A stretch of DNA of 64,000 nucleotides from contig NZ_CP019685.1 in the NCBI RefSeq assembly GCF_002220775.1, positions 372,001-436,000 on the forward strand. The letters are read 5' to 3'. The position numbers were made by a program, and so were the translations under genes. Each line of letters begins with the position of its first letter. The first letter of the stretch is position 1. Below the pieces are notes generated by a model, which saw only the letters and a program-made list of their open reading frames with translations, did no database searches and was not told the origin of the DNA. Below are positions 38,329 through 52,078 of this stretch, in pieces. Source of the DNA: Campylobacter sputorum. GTDB lineage: Bacteria; Campylobacterota; Campylobacteria; Campylobacterales; Campylobacteraceae.

Positions 38329-39313
38329 AAAAGAATTCGAAACTCTCTTAAACTCTTCAAAATTTCCAAACTATTTTTTAGTTTTTGGTAGTGATGATTA
38401 TCAAATAGATGAGTATAGTGCAGAAATTTTAGAATTATATGGTAAAGATGAAAGTACACAAATTTACTATGACGAATATGATTTTAATGCTGCAAAATCT
38501 GTTCTTTTAGAGCCAAATTTATTTAGTTCAAATTCTGTTTTGCATATAAAAAGAGATAGTAAAATACCAAAAAAAGAGCTTGAAGTTTTGGTAAATGCCT
38601 GCAAAAAAAATAGCGATTGTAAATTTTTATTTGAGTTTTATGAGAGTGATATGAAAATCGCACTTGAAAGCACAAAGGTTTTTGGTCAAAATTTTGTTAG
38701 ATTTTTTGCACCTAGCAATCCAAATGAAGCTGTGTCTTTACTTGTAAAAAAAGCCCAAAAACTTCATCTTGATATAACAACTTCAGCACTTTATCAAATT
38801 TATAGCATTCATAATGAAAATTTATATCTTAGTGCAACAGAGCTAAATAAATTATCAAATTTAGGAAAAAAGATAGACGAACAGATGGTTAAAGATTTGG
38901 TTTTTGGTTTAAGTCCTGTAAGTTTTGATGAAATTTTTAATAAATTAATAGAGTTAAAAGATTTTAAAGATGACTTTTTTTTGTGCTTTGAGAGTGCAAA
39001 TTTTAATGAAATATCGTTTTTAAATTCTATTTATCTTTCTCTTTTTAGACTTTTTAAAATTCATTCTTATGTAAAAAGTAATGGAACTTTCGATATAAAA
39101 GCTGCTATTGGTTACGCACCTCCTACAAATATAGCTAAATTTTTACAAACCCAGGCTTTAAAATTAAGCTTAAATACATTCAAAGAACTTTTTATGTTTT
39201 TAAATAGTGTAGAATTCGAACTAAAAACCGATTCAAATTTAGATAAAAAATATTTTCTTCTCTCATCTTTAATTAGATTTCAAGAAATAATCTACCTAAA
39301 CAGAAAAAATTAA
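38321..39313 (+). CDS. holA: DNA polymerase III delta subunit
   Basis: Clamp-loader delta subunit that opens the beta clamp. The 330-residue protein begins MYKKEFETLL and has the delta pattern of a degenerate AAA+ fold without Walker A, followed by a helical domain and a C-terminal collar region. The match is weak in any one motif, but the length, fold pattern and position between rnr and rpsF are typical for this group. The other clamp-loader subunit gene (delta prime) is at 44065. It overlaps rnr by 8 bases. Confidence 0.85.
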   Translation: MYKKEFETLLNSSKFPNYFLVFGSDDYQIDEYSAEILELYGKDESTQIYYDEYDFNAAKSVLLEPNLFSSNSVLHIKRDSKIPKKELEVLVNACKKNSDCKFLFEFYESDMKIALESTKVFGQNFVRFFAPSNPNEAVSLLVKKAQKLHLDITTSALYQIYSIHNENLYLSATELNKLSNLGKKIDEQMVKDLVFGLSPVSFDEIFNKLIELKDFKDDFFLCFESANFNEISFLNSIYLSLFRLFKIHSYVKSNGTFDIKAAIGYAPPTNIAKFLQTQALKLSLNTFKELFMFLNSVEFELKTDSNLDKKYFLLSSLIRFQEIIYLNRKN

Positions 39314-39325
39314 GTAATTTTGATG

Positions 39326-39331
39326 TATAAT
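39326..39331 (+). promoter_or_regulatory. -10 box of the rpsF operon
   Basis: TATAAT preceded by TGATG, about 81 bases before the rpsF start. It lies just after the holA stop, and the leader it produces contains two hairpins. Confidence 0.6.
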
Positions 39332-39337
39332 AACAGC

Positions 39338-39383
39338 TTGTCTAAATAGACAAAATCCCTTGCTCATAATAAAAATTATGAGC
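39338..39383 (+). promoter_or_regulatory. Two hairpins in the rpsF leader
   Basis: Hairpin one pairs TTGTCTA (39338-39344) with TAGACAA (39347-39353). Hairpin two pairs nine bases (39362-39370 with 39375-39383) around AAAA. S6 operons often have autoregulatory leaders; the known S6:S18-binding motif with its CCG loop is not evident here. Confidence 0.45.
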
Positions 39384-39406
39384 TATATATCCATAAGGAG
39401 AAAAAA

Positions 39407-39826
39407 ATGAGACATTATGAGGTTTTGTTCATCTTAAAGCCTACGCTTACAGAAGATGAAGCAAAAGCAAAGCTTGACTTCGTAAAAGAAGTTATAACAA
39501 AAAATGGTGGCGAAATCGCTTCAGTAATTGAAATGGGAACAAGAAAACTTGCTTATACCATAAAAAAATATGATCGTGGCAATTATTTTGTAATCTATTT
39601 TAAAGCACCAGCTAGTCTAATAGCTGAACTTGTAAGAAATCTTAGAATAACAGAAGAAATTATAAGATTTTTAACAGTTAAATATGAAAATAAATTAGAA
39701 ATTTCTGCATGGGAAAAACTAAGTAAAGGTATTAAATTTAGCGAAATTGCTAAAAAAGAGAGAACTCCAAAAGAACCAAGAACTCCAAAAGAAAATCAGG
39801 AACAAGAACCAAAAGAAGAAAATTAA
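39407..39826 (+). CDS. rpsF: 30S ribosomal protein S6
   Basis: Small-subunit protein that binds 16S rRNA with S18. Starts [19 protein letters not shown] and contains [11 protein letters not shown] and [13 protein letters not shown], all typical. The C-terminal 25 residues are a charged Lys/Glu/Pro tail (KEPRTPKE), longer than in E. coli. An AAGGAG precedes the start. It forms the conserved rpsF-ssb-rpsR operon. Confidence 0.97.
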   Translation: MRHYEVLFILKPTLTEDEAKAKLDFVKEVITKNGGEIASVIEMGTRKLAYTIKKYDRGNYFVIYFKAPASLIAELVRNLRITEEIIRFLTVKYENKLEISAWEKLSKGIKFSEIAKKERTPKEPRTPKENQEQEPKEEN

Positions 39827-39835
39827 GGATAATTT

Positions 39836-40414
39836 ATGTTTAACAAAGTAGTTTTGGTAGGTAATTTAACTAGAGATATAGAACTTCGCTACTCTACTAG
39901 CGGTTCCGCGATAGGTAATAGTGCTATTGCAGTAACTAGAAAATATAGCACTCAAGGTGGTGAGAAAAGAGAAGAAACATGCTTTGTTGATATATCTTTT
40001 TTCGGAAGAACTGCAGAAATTGCCAATCAATATCTATCTAAGGGTTCTAAACTACTTGTTGAGGGTAGACTTAAATTTGATCAATGGACTGATAATAACG
40101 GACAAAATAGAAGTAAGCATAGCATAGTAGTAGAAAATATGGAGATGCTAGGTGCTGGAAATAATAACCAACAAGGTGGTGGATATTCTCAAAATTATGG
40201 TAACCAAAATTATCAAAATAGTGGTTATTCGCAAAATTATGACAATCAAAATAGACAAAGTCAAAATAGTTATTCACAAGGTTTTTCTCAAACAACTAAT
40301 AAAGCTCAGTCTAAACCTCAGGATAATTATTACGATGATTTTGAAGAAAAAATCCAAGAAATCGATGTCGATTCTGATAAATTTGACAGCGGTGATGATG
40401 AAATACCATTTTAA
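39836..40414 (+). CDS. ssb: Single-stranded DNA-binding protein
   Basis: Essential ssDNA-binding protein of replication and repair. The OB fold is at residues 1-105 ([19 protein letters not shown], then [14 protein letters not shown]). A Gly/Asn/Gln/Tyr-rich disordered linker of about 60 residues follows. The acidic tip DDEIPF recruits partner proteins. It is 9 bases after rpsF and 14 bases before rpsR. Confidence 0.97.
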   Translation: MFNKVVLVGNLTRDIELRYSTSGSAIGNSAIAVTRKYSTQGGEKREETCFVDISFFGRTAEIANQYLSKGSKLLVEGRLKFDQWTDNNGQNRSKHSIVVENMEMLGAGNNNQQGGGYSQNYGNQNYQNSGYSQNYDNQNRQSQNSYSQGFSQTTNKAQSKPQDNYYDDFEEKIQEIDVDSDKFDSGDDEIPF

Positions 40415-40428
40415 TCAAGGAAAATACA

Positions 40429-40689
40429 ATGGCAGAAAAAAGAAAATATTCTAAAAAATATTGTAAATATACAGAAGCAAAAATTGAGTTTATCGATTAT
40501 AAAGATACAGCATTATTAAAATATTGCCTTTCAGAGCGTTTTAAAATTATGCCAAGACGCTTAACAGGTACATCTAAAAGATATCAAGAGATGGTTGAAA
40601 AGGCTATAAAAAGAGCTAGACAAGCAGCTATCATACCTTATATAGTTGATAGGGATGATGTAGTTACAAATCCTTTTGAGGGTCTTTAA
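40429..40689 (+). CDS. rpsR: 30S ribosomal protein S18
   Basis: 86-residue small-subunit protein. It has the S18 core [12 protein letters not shown] and the basic [14 protein letters not shown]. The start follows CAAGGAAAATACA. Its end is 8 bases from the stop of the oppositely oriented hemW. Confidence 0.97.
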   Translation: MAEKRKYSKKYCKYTEAKIEFIDYKDTALLKYCLSERFKIMPRRLTGTSKRYQEMVEKAIKRARQAAIIPYIVDRDDVVTNPFEGL

Positions 40690-40697
40690 TATCATTG

Positions 40698-41759
40698 TTA
40701 GCTCTTTATAAAAAGGGCTAACTCATCTGACAAAAGATAATTTTTATTATAAAAAATTCCGTTTTTTAACTCAAGTTTTTGATTTTCAACTAAAAATTCT
40801 GCGTTTTTAATCTCTTTTTTATTTAATATACTTTTATTTACACCCACAATACTTCGCAAACCTAGAAATATTTTTTCAAATTTTATATCTTCGAGCGATA
40901 AATTTTCTACTATTTTTTTTGTTGGATTTTGTATGTATTTATTTATATTTTTTTGATTAAAATATCTTTTAGTATCTATGTATCCTACCGAAAATGCACC
41001 AAGCCCAATATAATTTTTTAATTTCCAGTATCCAAGGTTGTGTTTGCAAATGTTGCCAAAATTTGATATTTCATATTGTTTGAAACCTAAATTTATAATT
41101 CCTTCTATAAAAAATTTAGCCAAATTTTCATCATCTTTTGCATAATCTATCTTTTTATAAAAAGGTGTATTTTCTTCCAATGTTAAGGAATACGCACTAA
41201 CATGCGTTATATTTAATTTTTTTAAATTTTCAAGTTCTATGCAAAGTGAATTTTTATTATCTTCTTTGCTGCCATACATTAAGTCTATATTTATATTTTC
41301 AAAACCTGCTTTATTCGCATTGTTTATGGCATTAAATATATCTTTTGAATTATGTATTCGCCCTAAAAATTTAAGTTTTTTTTCTATAAAGCTTTGAGCA
41401 CCAAAGCTTACTCTATTTACCCCATAGTTTTTCATATCTTTTAGCCAATTAAATTTAGCTGAGTTTGGATTTGCTTCAACTGTTATTTCGGCACTTGTAT
41501 CTAAATATTTTTCAACCATTTTAAAAAGTTTTTCATAATTCTTACTATTAACCACACTTGGTGTTCCGCCACCTATAAACATAGTTTGTATTTTTACATC
41601 TTTTAAGATAGTTATAGTGTGTTCAAATTCTCTTTTTATAGCATCAAAATATGCTTTTATTGTATCGTTGCCATAAGAAACACTTGAGCCAAAAGAACAG
41701 TAAGGGCATTTTTGTTCACAAAATGGAATATGTATATAAAGTAGCAAATTATTTTCCAA
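40698..41759 (-). CDS. hemW: Radical SAM heme chaperone HemW (HemN-like)
   Basis: The radical SAM motif CX3CX2C appears as CEQKCPYCSF at the N-terminus, then IGGGTPSV. The 353-residue length and the lack of the HemN N-terminal extension favour HemW, which transfers heme to respiratory proteins, over coproporphyrinogen dehydrogenase. It is alone on the minus strand between rpsR and rppH, with an 86-base divergent promoter region to rppH. Confidence 0.85.
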   Translation of the reverse strand: MENNLLLYIHIPFCEQKCPYCSFGSSVSYGNDTIKAYFDAIKREFEHTITILKDVKIQTMFIGGGTPSVVNSKNYEKLFKMVEKYLDTSAEITVEANPNSAKFNWLKDMKNYGVNRVSFGAQSFIEKKLKFLGRIHNSKDIFNAINNANKAGFENINIDLMYGSKEDNKNSLCIELENLKKLNITHVSAYSLTLEENTPFYKKIDYAKDDENLAKFFIEGIINLGFKQYEISNFGNICKHNLGYWKLKNYIGLGAFSVGYIDTKRYFNQKNINKYIQNPTKKIVENLSLEDIKFEKIFLGLRSIVGVNKSILNKKEIKNAEFLVENQKLELKNGIFYNKNYLLSDELALFIKS

Positions 41760-41845
41760 AAGTTTATTTTTATTATAACCAAATAACTAAAATTTAATCT
41801 ATTTTTCGCTAAAATTTAGCCAAATTGATAAAACAAGTTGGAGTT

Positions 41846-42313
41846 ATGGCAGAAAAAAAGTATAGACCAAATGTTGCTGCGGTGATTCTTTCTCCATCTT
41901 ATCCTTTTAAGTGTAATATTTTCATAGCAAAAAGAAATGATATGGAAAATATTTGGCAGTTTCCACAAGGTGGAATTGATGATGGCGAGAGTGCTAAAAC
42001 AGCTCTTTTTAGGGAATTAAAAGAAGAAATTGGTACAAATGATATAGAAGTAATTGGGGAATATCCGCATTGGCTTAGTTATGACTTTCCAGGGCATGTA
42101 TCTGCAAAGATGTATCCTTTTGATGGTCAAACTCAAAAGTACTTTTTAGTTCGTTTAAGATCTCTACAAAATATAAATACAAATACTAAGCATCCAGAAT
42201 TTATAGATCATAAATTTGTGCCTGTAGATAAAATTTTTGATTATATAAAACATTTTAAAAGACCAATTTATGGTAAAGTGATACAGTATTTTAAAAAGGA
42301 AGGATTCATTTAA
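41846..42313 (+). CDS. rppH: RNA pyrophosphohydrolase (Nudix)
   Basis: Converts 5'-triphosphorylated transcripts to monophosphates and so triggers mRNA decay. The Nudix box is GGIDDGESAKTALFRELKEE, with the expected Gly/Glu/Arg-Glu/Glu-Glu spacing. RPNVAAVILSP and FPQGGID match RppH. I start it at the ATG at 41846, which has GGAG upstream, rather than a TTG 21 bases before. Length 155 residues. The stop overlaps the lysC start by one base (TAATG). Confidence 0.93.
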   Translation: MAEKKYRPNVAAVILSPSYPFKCNIFIAKRNDMENIWQFPQGGIDDGESAKTALFRELKEEIGTNDIEVIGEYPHWLSYDFPGHVSAKMYPFDGQTQKYFLVRLRSLQNINTNTKHPEFIDHKFVPVDKIFDYIKHFKRPIYGKVIQYFKKEGFI

Positions 42314-43512
42314 TGTTAATTGTTCAAAAATATGGTGGAACAAGCATGGGAACGCTTGAGCGTATAGATGAAGTTGCCAAAAGAGTTATAAAATACAAAA
42401 ACGAAGGACACTCTTTAGTTATTGTTGTTTCGGCTATGAGTGGTGTTACAAATAAACTTATTGAGTATGCCGAATTTTTTACAAAAAAACCTCAAGGCAG
42501 AGAAATGGATCAGCTTTTAAGTGCGGGAGAGAGAGTTACAAGTGCGTTACTTAGCATAGCTCTTGTATCAAAGGGGTATGAAGCCATAACTCTTAGCGGA
42601 AGGCAGGCGGGAATTTTAACTGATAATCTTCATACCAAGGCAAGAATTCACTCTATAGATACAAGGAGAATGAAAAATGAACTTGATACTGGAAAAATAG
42701 TTGTAGTAGCAGGTTTTCAAGGAGTTGATGAAAATGGAGATGTAACTACTCTTGGTCGTGGCGGAAGTGATCTTAGTGCTGTTGCTATAGCTGGTGCAAT
42801 GGATGCTGATTTATGTGAAATTTATACAGATGTGGATGGCGTTTATACAACAGATCCAAGGATTGAACCAAAAGCTAAAAAACTTGACAAAATAAGCTAT
42901 GATGAAATGCTAGAGCTTGCTAGTCTTGGTGCTAAAGTTTTACAAAATAGATCAGTTGAACTTGCAAAGAAATTAAATGTAAATTTGATAACTAGAAATA
43001 GTTTTAATGAAAATGAAGGAACACTTATAACAGGAGAGAATAATATGGAGGAAGTATTAGTTAGCGGTATAGCACTTGATAAAAATCAAGCTAGAGTAAC
43101 TATAAGAGGTGTAGTTGATAAACCTGGTATTGCAGCTGAGATTTTTTCTGCTCTTGCAAAAAAAGATATAAATGTTGATATGATAATTCAAAATGTTGGT
43201 GTTGATGGAACTGCAAATATAGGCTTTACTATACCACAAAATGAACTTGAGTTGGCAAAAGAAGTTATGAGTCAAACTGCACCTGCAAGTGAAATAGTAT
43301 GTAATAGCGAAATAGTAAAAGTTTCTATAGTTGGCGTTGGTATGAAAAGTCATAGCGGGGTGGCTGCATTAGCCTTTAGCACACTTGCTAAAGAAGGCAT
43401 AAATATACAAATGATTTCTACAAGTGAGATAAAAATATCTATGATAGTTCACGAAAAATATGGCGAATTAGCTGTTAGAGCTTTGCATGATGCTTATAAA
43501 TTGGATAAATAA
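42313..43512 (+). CDS. lysC: Aspartokinase
   Basis: Phosphorylates aspartate, the first step to lysine, diaminopimelate, threonine and methionine. The catalytic domain opens with VQKYGGTSMGT and has GRGGSDLSAVAIA and YTDVDGVYTTDPR. Two C-terminal ACT domains (about residues 260-399) should mediate feedback inhibition. 399 residues. It heads the conserved order lysC-hobA-holB-folP-ligA. Confidence 0.96.
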   Translation: MLIVQKYGGTSMGTLERIDEVAKRVIKYKNEGHSLVIVVSAMSGVTNKLIEYAEFFTKKPQGREMDQLLSAGERVTSALLSIALVSKGYEAITLSGRQAGILTDNLHTKARIHSIDTRRMKNELDTGKIVVVAGFQGVDENGDVTTLGRGGSDLSAVAIAGAMDADLCEIYTDVDGVYTTDPRIEPKAKKLDKISYDEMLELASLGAKVLQNRSVELAKKLNVNLITRNSFNENEGTLITGENNMEEVLVSGIALDKNQARVTIRGVVDKPGIAAEIFSALAKKDINVDMIIQNVGVDGTANIGFTIPQNELELAKEVMSQTAPASEIVCNSEIVKVSIVGVGMKSHSGVAALAFSTLAKEGINIQMISTSEIKISMIVHEKYGELAVRALHDAYKLDK

Positions 43513-43515
43513 TAT

Positions 43516-44064
43516 ATGATGGATTTTTTTAAATGGACTTTACAAGCCATAAGAGCTGAGGGTTCTATGAGCTGGATGGAAGAAAGAAGGGAAGAGTGGT
43601 CTCCTCTTCTTGCTTCAAGACTGAAGTTCTTACTTGATGGTAGAGTTTTTTTGTTAATTTGCGATGAGCAAAGAGAGTGGTTTTTGAGCTATTTTTTAAC
43701 AAATATAAATAGGCGTTCAATTAGTGCATCGCCTAGACCACTTTTACCATTTTTTTCACTAAAGTCAATTTATCCAAATTTAGATGATATTAGCTCAAAA
43801 GATGAAATGGCACTACTTGATGATCTTTTAGAAATAACTTTTCCAAATGGATTTATATATTTTTATATAGGAAGTAGTTCAAATAAAAGAGCTCAAGTTG
43901 CTAAAGGTCGAGATGATAGCTATATGTGGTTACTTGATGAACAATCTCAAAATGGTTTTTCTTTAAACTCAAAAGATGAAAATATAGATAGTAAATTTTT
44001 ATCTCTTTATAGCCTTTTTGATAAGAGCGTAGAGGCGGCAGTTACTGCAAAGGTAAGTTTTTAA
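43516..44064 (+). CDS. hobA: DnaA initiator-associating protein HobA
   Basis: Epsilonproteobacterial protein (182 residues) that binds DnaA and promotes orisome assembly; a structural relative of E. coli DiaA. It shares the HobA pattern: an opening WTLQAIRAEGS, LASRLKFLLDGRVFLLICDEQREWFL, and a C-terminal LFDKSVEAAV. Helicobacter HobA aligns along the whole length. It lies between lysC and holB, the usual place. The start codon follows lysC after 3 bases (two adjacent ATGs, 43516 and 43519). Confidence 0.85.
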   Translation: MMDFFKWTLQAIRAEGSMSWMEERREEWSPLLASRLKFLLDGRVFLLICDEQREWFLSYFLTNINRRSISASPRPLLPFFSLKSIYPNLDDISSKDEMALLDDLLEITFPNGFIYFYIGSSSNKRAQVAKGRDDSYMWLLDEQSQNGFSLNSKDENIDSKFLSLYSLFDKSVEAAVTAKVSF

Positions 44065-44676
44065 ATGCAAAGTGAGATCATAATAAGCAATGATTTTGAA
44101 AGTATAAAAAATGAAATTTTAGCAAATTATGATATAAATGATATTAGATTTTTTGAGGTTGATGAGCTTTTAGTAGAGGACGCAAGAGATATCATAAAAG
44201 AAAGCTATATAGCTGAAGCTAGCAAAAAACTCATTGTTATAATGGCAAAAAATTATAGAGTTGAAGCTCAAAACACTCTTTTAAAAATTTTAGAAGAGCC
44301 ACCTAAGAATATATTTTTTTGCATTGTAACAACTTCTAAAAGTTTGCTTCTTCCTACGATCAAATCTCGCCTTGTTATAAAAAATAGATTGCAAAAAATT
44401 CAAAGAAGCGAGGTGGGTTTAAATTTAAAAAAACTTGAGTTAAAAGAAATTGTAGAATTTATAGATGAAAAATCAGCCTTGCAAAGATCAGATAAGCTAG
44501 ATAAAAACGAACTTTTAAAGCTGTTTGATGATATTTTATATGCAGCATTTATACAGGGTATAAATTTTTCTGCAAACGAACTTGAATACTTTTATAAGTT
44601 ATCTACATTAATCACATTAAATGCAAAACCACATACTATTTTAACACCGCTTTTACTAATGATATATAAAAAATAA
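44065..44676 (+). CDS. holB: DNA polymerase III delta-prime subunit
   Basis: Clamp-loader subunit of 203 residues, much shorter than the 334 of E. coli. The conserved EAQNTLLKILEEPPKNIFFCIVTTS, the sensor-1 region of clamp-loader AAA+ proteins, is clear. No Walker A is present at the N-terminus, as is common for this small epsilonproteobacterial form. It starts immediately after the hobA stop. Confidence 0.88.
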   Translation: MQSEIIISNDFESIKNEILANYDINDIRFFEVDELLVEDARDIIKESYIAEASKKLIVIMAKNYRVEAQNTLLKILEEPPKNIFFCIVTTSKSLLLPTIKSRLVIKNRLQKIQRSEVGLNLKKLELKEIVEFIDEKSALQRSDKLDKNELLKLFDDILYAAFIQGINFSANELEYFYKLSTLITLNAKPHTILTPLLLMIYKK

Positions 44677-44687
44677 AAGGATATATT

Positions 44688-48445
<3,758 letters not shown>

Positions 48446-48465
<20 letters not shown>

Positions 48466-49279
48466 TATAGATTCTATTGCCATTGGAACTTTTGATGGAA
48501 TTCATAAAGGTCATAAAGAACTTTTAAAAAAACTTACCAAAAAAGGTGCTTTGCTTGTTATACAGATGAATAAGAAGTGTTTAACTCCTGGTATAAAAAG
48601 ATCACAATACTCTAAATTTCCATGCTTTTATTATGATTTTGAGCTAATAAAAAATATGAGTGGGGATGAGTTTATAGATGCGCTTTGTAATGATTTTGTA
48701 AATTTAAAAACAATAGTCGTAGGCTGTGATTTTAGATTTGGTAAAAACAGAGTTTGCGATACATTTGATTTGAAAAATTTTTTTAGTGGCAAAACTATAG
48801 TTGTTGATGAATTTAAAATAGATGGAATTGGTGTTCATAGCTCAAATATAAAAAAATTTTTAAAAGATGGAAAAATTTATGAAGCAAATAAATTTTTAGG
48901 TAGAGAGTATTGTATTGAGGGCAATGTTATAAAAGGTCAAGGCATTGGCAAAAAAGAAATTTATCCTACTTTAAATTTATATATAAAAGATTATATTTTA
49001 CCAAAAGATGGCGTTTATTCCGCAAGAGCAAGAATAAATAAAAAATATTATGATTGTGTAACTTTTATAGGCAATAGAGTTTCTAGTGATAATAATTTTG
49101 CGGTAGAAACGCACATTATAGATGAAAATATTAATGAAAAAGTAGATTTTGTTGAGCTGTATTTTGTAGATTATATAAGAGATAACGCTAAATTTAGCTC
49201 TTTTTGTGAATTAAAAAAACAGATAAGTATAGATATACAAAAATCTAAAATAATGCTTGAGAATTCCAAACAATACTAA
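48446..49279 (+). CDS. ribF: Bifunctional riboflavin kinase / FAD synthetase
   Basis: Makes FMN and FAD. The nucleotidyltransferase half has IGTFDGIHKGHKEL, and SSNIKKFLKDG. The kinase half has GNVIKGQGIGKKEIYPTLNL (about 165-185). I prefer the ATG at 48446 (MHLDKFDIDSIAIGTFDG), which overlaps tlyA by 20 bases, over an ATG at 48425 and a GTG at 48416; the choice is not certain. 277 residues from this start. Confidence 0.88.
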
Positions 49280-49299
49280 ATTTAATACAAAGATTATAA

Positions 49300-50001
49300 A
49301 TGAAAGACGATATTTTTAAAAAACCAATTTCAAAACAGTTCGAATTTGATGAAAGTGTAGCAACAGTTTTTGATGATATGATATCCCGTTCTGTGCCGTA
49401 TTATGAAATTTCTCAAAGCTTGAGTGTAGATATTTTGTCAAAAATACTAAAAGAAAATGCCGTAGTTTGTGATCTTGGTTGTTCAACTGCTTCAACTTTA
49501 TTAAAATTGTATGATTTAAGAAAAGATTTGATTTTATATGGATATGACAATGCTCCAAAAATGCTTGAAATAGCTAAAAATAAGTCCATAGCATATGGTG
49601 CAAAAATAGTGTTTAAAGAGTGCGACATACTTGATTGCGACTTTGTAAAAAGTGATGCATTTATTTTAAATTATACTTTGCAATTTATTAGACCTATAAA
49701 AAGAGATGAGTTTATAAAAAAACTTTATAACAACTTAAATGATGATGGGGTATTGTTATTTTCTGAAAAACTTGTTTTTGAGGATAAAAAATTTACAAAA
49801 AATATTATAGAAATTTATGAAGATTATAAAGAAAAACAAGGATATAGTAAATTTGAAATATCTCAAAAAAGAGAAGCATTGGAAAATGTTTTGATTCCAT
49901 ATACTCAAGAAGAAAATTATCAAATGGTAAAGAATGCTGGATTTAAAAATATGGAATGTATATTTAAGTGGGCAAATTTTGCAGTTTTTTTAGCTTTTTA
50001 G
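49300..50001 (+). CDS. cmoA: Carboxy-SAM synthase CmoA
   Basis: Makes carboxy-S-adenosylmethionine from SAM and prephenate for cmo5U wobble modification of tRNA by CmoB. The 233-residue protein has the CmoA opening FDESVATVFDDMISRSVPYY, the SAM site VCDLGCSTASTLL and NYTLQFIRPIKR. The C-terminal FKWANFAVFLA is also typical. CmoB is not in the window. It is the last gene before the tRNA cluster. Confidence 0.94.
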   Translation: MKDDIFKKPISKQFEFDESVATVFDDMISRSVPYYEISQSLSVDILSKILKENAVVCDLGCSTASTLLKLYDLRKDLILYGYDNAPKMLEIAKNKSIAYGAKIVFKECDILDCDFVKSDAFILNYTLQFIRPIKRDEFIKKLYNNLNDDGVLLFSEKLVFEDKKFTKNIIEIYEDYKEKQGYSKFEISQKREALENVLIPYTQEENYQMVKNAGFKNMECIFKWANFAVFLAF

Positions 50002-50042
50002 TAAAAATTTTTATGTTTTTTATATATTTTTGTTACAAAGTA

Positions 50043-50071
50043 TTGACATAGATTATTTTTTAAGATATAAT
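50043..50071 (+). promoter_or_regulatory. Consensus sigma70 promoter for the tRNA-tuf cluster
   Basis: TTGACA (50043-50048), 17-base spacer, TATAAT (50066-50071), about 15 bases before the start of the cluster transcript at tRNA-Thr. Both boxes and the spacing match the bacterial consensus, as fits a strong stable-RNA/EF-Tu promoter. Confidence 0.85.
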
Positions 50072-50092
50072 TTGCTTTCACGATTTAAGGAT

Positions 50093-50168
50093 GCTGGTGT
50101 AGCTCAGTTGGTAGAGCTACTGCCTTGTAAGCAGTAGGTCGGCGGTTCAAGTCCGTTCACCAGCTCCA
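50093..50168 (+). tRNA. tRNA-Thr (anticodon TGT)
   Basis: Acceptor GCTGGTG pairs with CACCAGC. Anticodon loop CTTGTAA between ACTGC and GCAGT gives TGT. The CCA is encoded. Confidence 0.97.
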
Positions 50169-50213
50169 TTTTGTGTAACAGTGTTTGACCAGACAATAAA
50201 AGCAATATTTTGA

Positions 50214-50298
<85 letters not shown>

Positions 50299-50307
50299 TT
50301 GCTACAT

Positions 50308-50384
50308 GCGGGAGTAGCTCAGTTGGCTAGAGCATCAGCCTTCCAAGCTGAGGGTCGCGGGTTCGAGCCCCGTTTCCCGCTCCA
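50308..50384 (+). tRNA. tRNA-Gly (anticodon TCC)
   Basis: Acceptor GCGGGAG pairs with TTCCCGC (last pair G-U). Anticodon loop CTTCCAA gives TCC. CCA encoded. Confidence 0.97.
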
Positions 50385-50503
50385 CTTTTGGATACCTAAA
50401 ACTGGGAGCTGTAGATATCTTAAAACAGTTTACTAGCCATGGTTTCCATTATAGTTGTTTGTGAATAAGAAGCGAAACTCTGCTTTGCCTTGACACTTAA
50501 AGT

Positions 50504-50578
<75 letters not shown>

Positions 50579-50644
50579 CGCTAAGTATTGCTTATATACA
50601 CAAACTTGATATTAAAAAAAATATATCATAAGACGGAGGAAGAA

Positions 50645-51844
50645 ATGGCTAAAGAAAAATTTACACGTAACAAGCCACACGTAAACATTGGTACTATTGG
50701 TCACGTTGATCATGGTAAAACTACTTTAACAGCTGCTATATCTGCGGTTCTATCAAGAAGAGGTCTTGCTGAGCTTAAAGATTATGACAATATTGATAAT
50801 GCGCCTGAAGAAAAAGAGCGTGGTATTACTATTGCTACATCACACATAGAGTATGAAACAGAAAAACGCCACTATGCACATGTTGATTGCCCTGGTCACG
50901 CTGACTATGTTAAAAACATGATTACTGGTGCTGCGCAAATGGATGGTGCTATTCTTGTATGTTCAGCTGCAGATGGTCCAATGCCACAAACTAGAGAGCA
51001 TATTCTACTATCAAGACAAGTTGGTGTTCCATACATAGTTGTTTTCTTAAATAAAGAAGATATGGTTGATGATGCTGAGCTTATAGAGTTAGTTGAAGTT
51101 GAGGTTAGAGATTTATTAAATGAATATGATTTCCCTGGAGATGATACTCCAATCGTAATAGGTTCTGCACTTAAAGCTTTAGAAGAAGCAAAAGCTGGAA
51201 CAGAGGGTGAATGGTCTGCTAAAATTATGAAACTTATGGATGCTGTTGATAGTTATATCCCAACTCCAACAAGAGATACAGATAAAGATTTCCTTATGCC
51301 AATCGAAGATATCTTCTCAATTTCTGGTCGTGGTACAGTTGTAACAGGTAGAATTGAAAAAGGTGTAGTAAAAGTTGGTGAGACTATTGAGATAGTTGGT
51401 ATTAGACCTACTCAAACAACAACAGTTACTGGTGTTGAAATGTTTAGAAAAGAGCTAGATCAAGGTGAGGCTGGAGATAATGTTGGTATTTTGTTAAGAG
51501 GTACAAAAAAAGAAGATGTAGAAAGAGGTATGGTTTTATGTAAACCAAAATCAATTACTCCTCATAAGAAATTTGAAGGTGAAGTTTATATTCTTACAAA
51601 AGATGAAGGTGGTAGACATACTCCTTTCTTTAGTAACTATAGACCACAATTTTATGTTAGAACAACAGATGTAACAGGTTCTATATCTCTTCCTGAGGGA
51701 ACAGAGATGGTTATGCCTGGTGATAATGTAAAACTTACAGTTGAACTTATAAACCCAATTGCTCTTGAGCAAGGAACTAGATTTGCGATTCGTGAAGGCG
51801 GTCATACAATCGGTTCAGGTGTTGTTTCAAAAATAATAGAATAA
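50645..51844 (+). CDS. tuf: Elongation factor Tu
   Basis: GTPase that delivers aminoacyl-tRNA to the ribosome. GTP motifs: GHVDHGKTT near residue 19, [12 protein letters not shown] near 82 and NKEDMVDD near 137. I start it at the ATG at 50645 ([14 protein letters not shown]) behind GGAGGAAG. 399 residues. It is co-transcribed with four upstream tRNAs. A stem-loop follows it, before rpmG. Confidence 0.98.
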   Translation: MAKEKFTRNKPHVNIGTIGHVDHGKTTLTAAISAVLSRRGLAELKDYDNIDNAPEEKERGITIATSHIEYETEKRHYAHVDCPGHADYVKNMITGAAQMDGAILVCSAADGPMPQTREHILLSRQVGVPYIVVFLNKEDMVDDAELIELVEVEVRDLLNEYDFPGDDTPIVIGSALKALEEAKAGTEGEWSAKIMKLMDAVDSYIPTPTRDTDKDFLMPIEDIFSISGRGTVVTGRIEKGVVKVGETIEIVGIRPTQTTTVTGVEMFRKELDQGEAGDNVGILLRGTKKEDVERGMVLCKPKSITPHKKFEGEVYILTKDEGGRHTPFFSNYRPQFYVRTTDVTGSISLPEGTEMVMPGDNVKLTVELINPIALEQGTRFAIREGGHTIGSGVVSKIIE

Positions 51845-51851
51845 ATTTTTA

Positions 51852-51870
51852 GACAGGGTACTACCCTGTC
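51852..51870 (+). terminator. Stem-loop between tuf and rpmG
   Basis: GACAGGGTA pairs with TACCCTGTC around one C, then ATTTTG. It begins 8 bases after the tuf stop and 25 bases before rpmG, so it is likely a partial terminator lowering expression downstream of tuf. Confidence 0.65.
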
Positions 51871-51894
51871 ATTTTGTATTGAAGGAATATTAAT

Positions 51895-52062
51895 ATGGCA
51901 AATTCTAGTAGAGTTAAAGTAGGTTTAAAATGTTCTGAGTGTGGAGATATAAATTATTCAACATACAAAAACACAAAAACAACTACAGAAAAGTTAGAAT
52001 TAAAAAAATATTGTCCAAGATTAAAAAAGCATACTATTCACAAAGAGATAAAACTAAAATAG
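51895..52062 (+). CDS. rpmG: 50S ribosomal protein L33
   Basis: A 55-residue protein starting [18 protein letters not shown] at an ATG behind GAAGGAA. It has the zinc-ribbon pair CSEC (residues 13 and 16) and one cysteine of the second pair (YCPRLKKHT); the fourth position is Leu, as in other Campylobacter L33. It lies between tuf and tRNA-Trp in the usual translation-gene order. Confidence 0.95.
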   Translation: MANSSRVKVGLKCSECGDINYSTYKNTKTTTEKLELKKYCPRLKKHTIHKEIKLK

Positions 52063-52078
52063 TGGGCGAAAGCCATTT

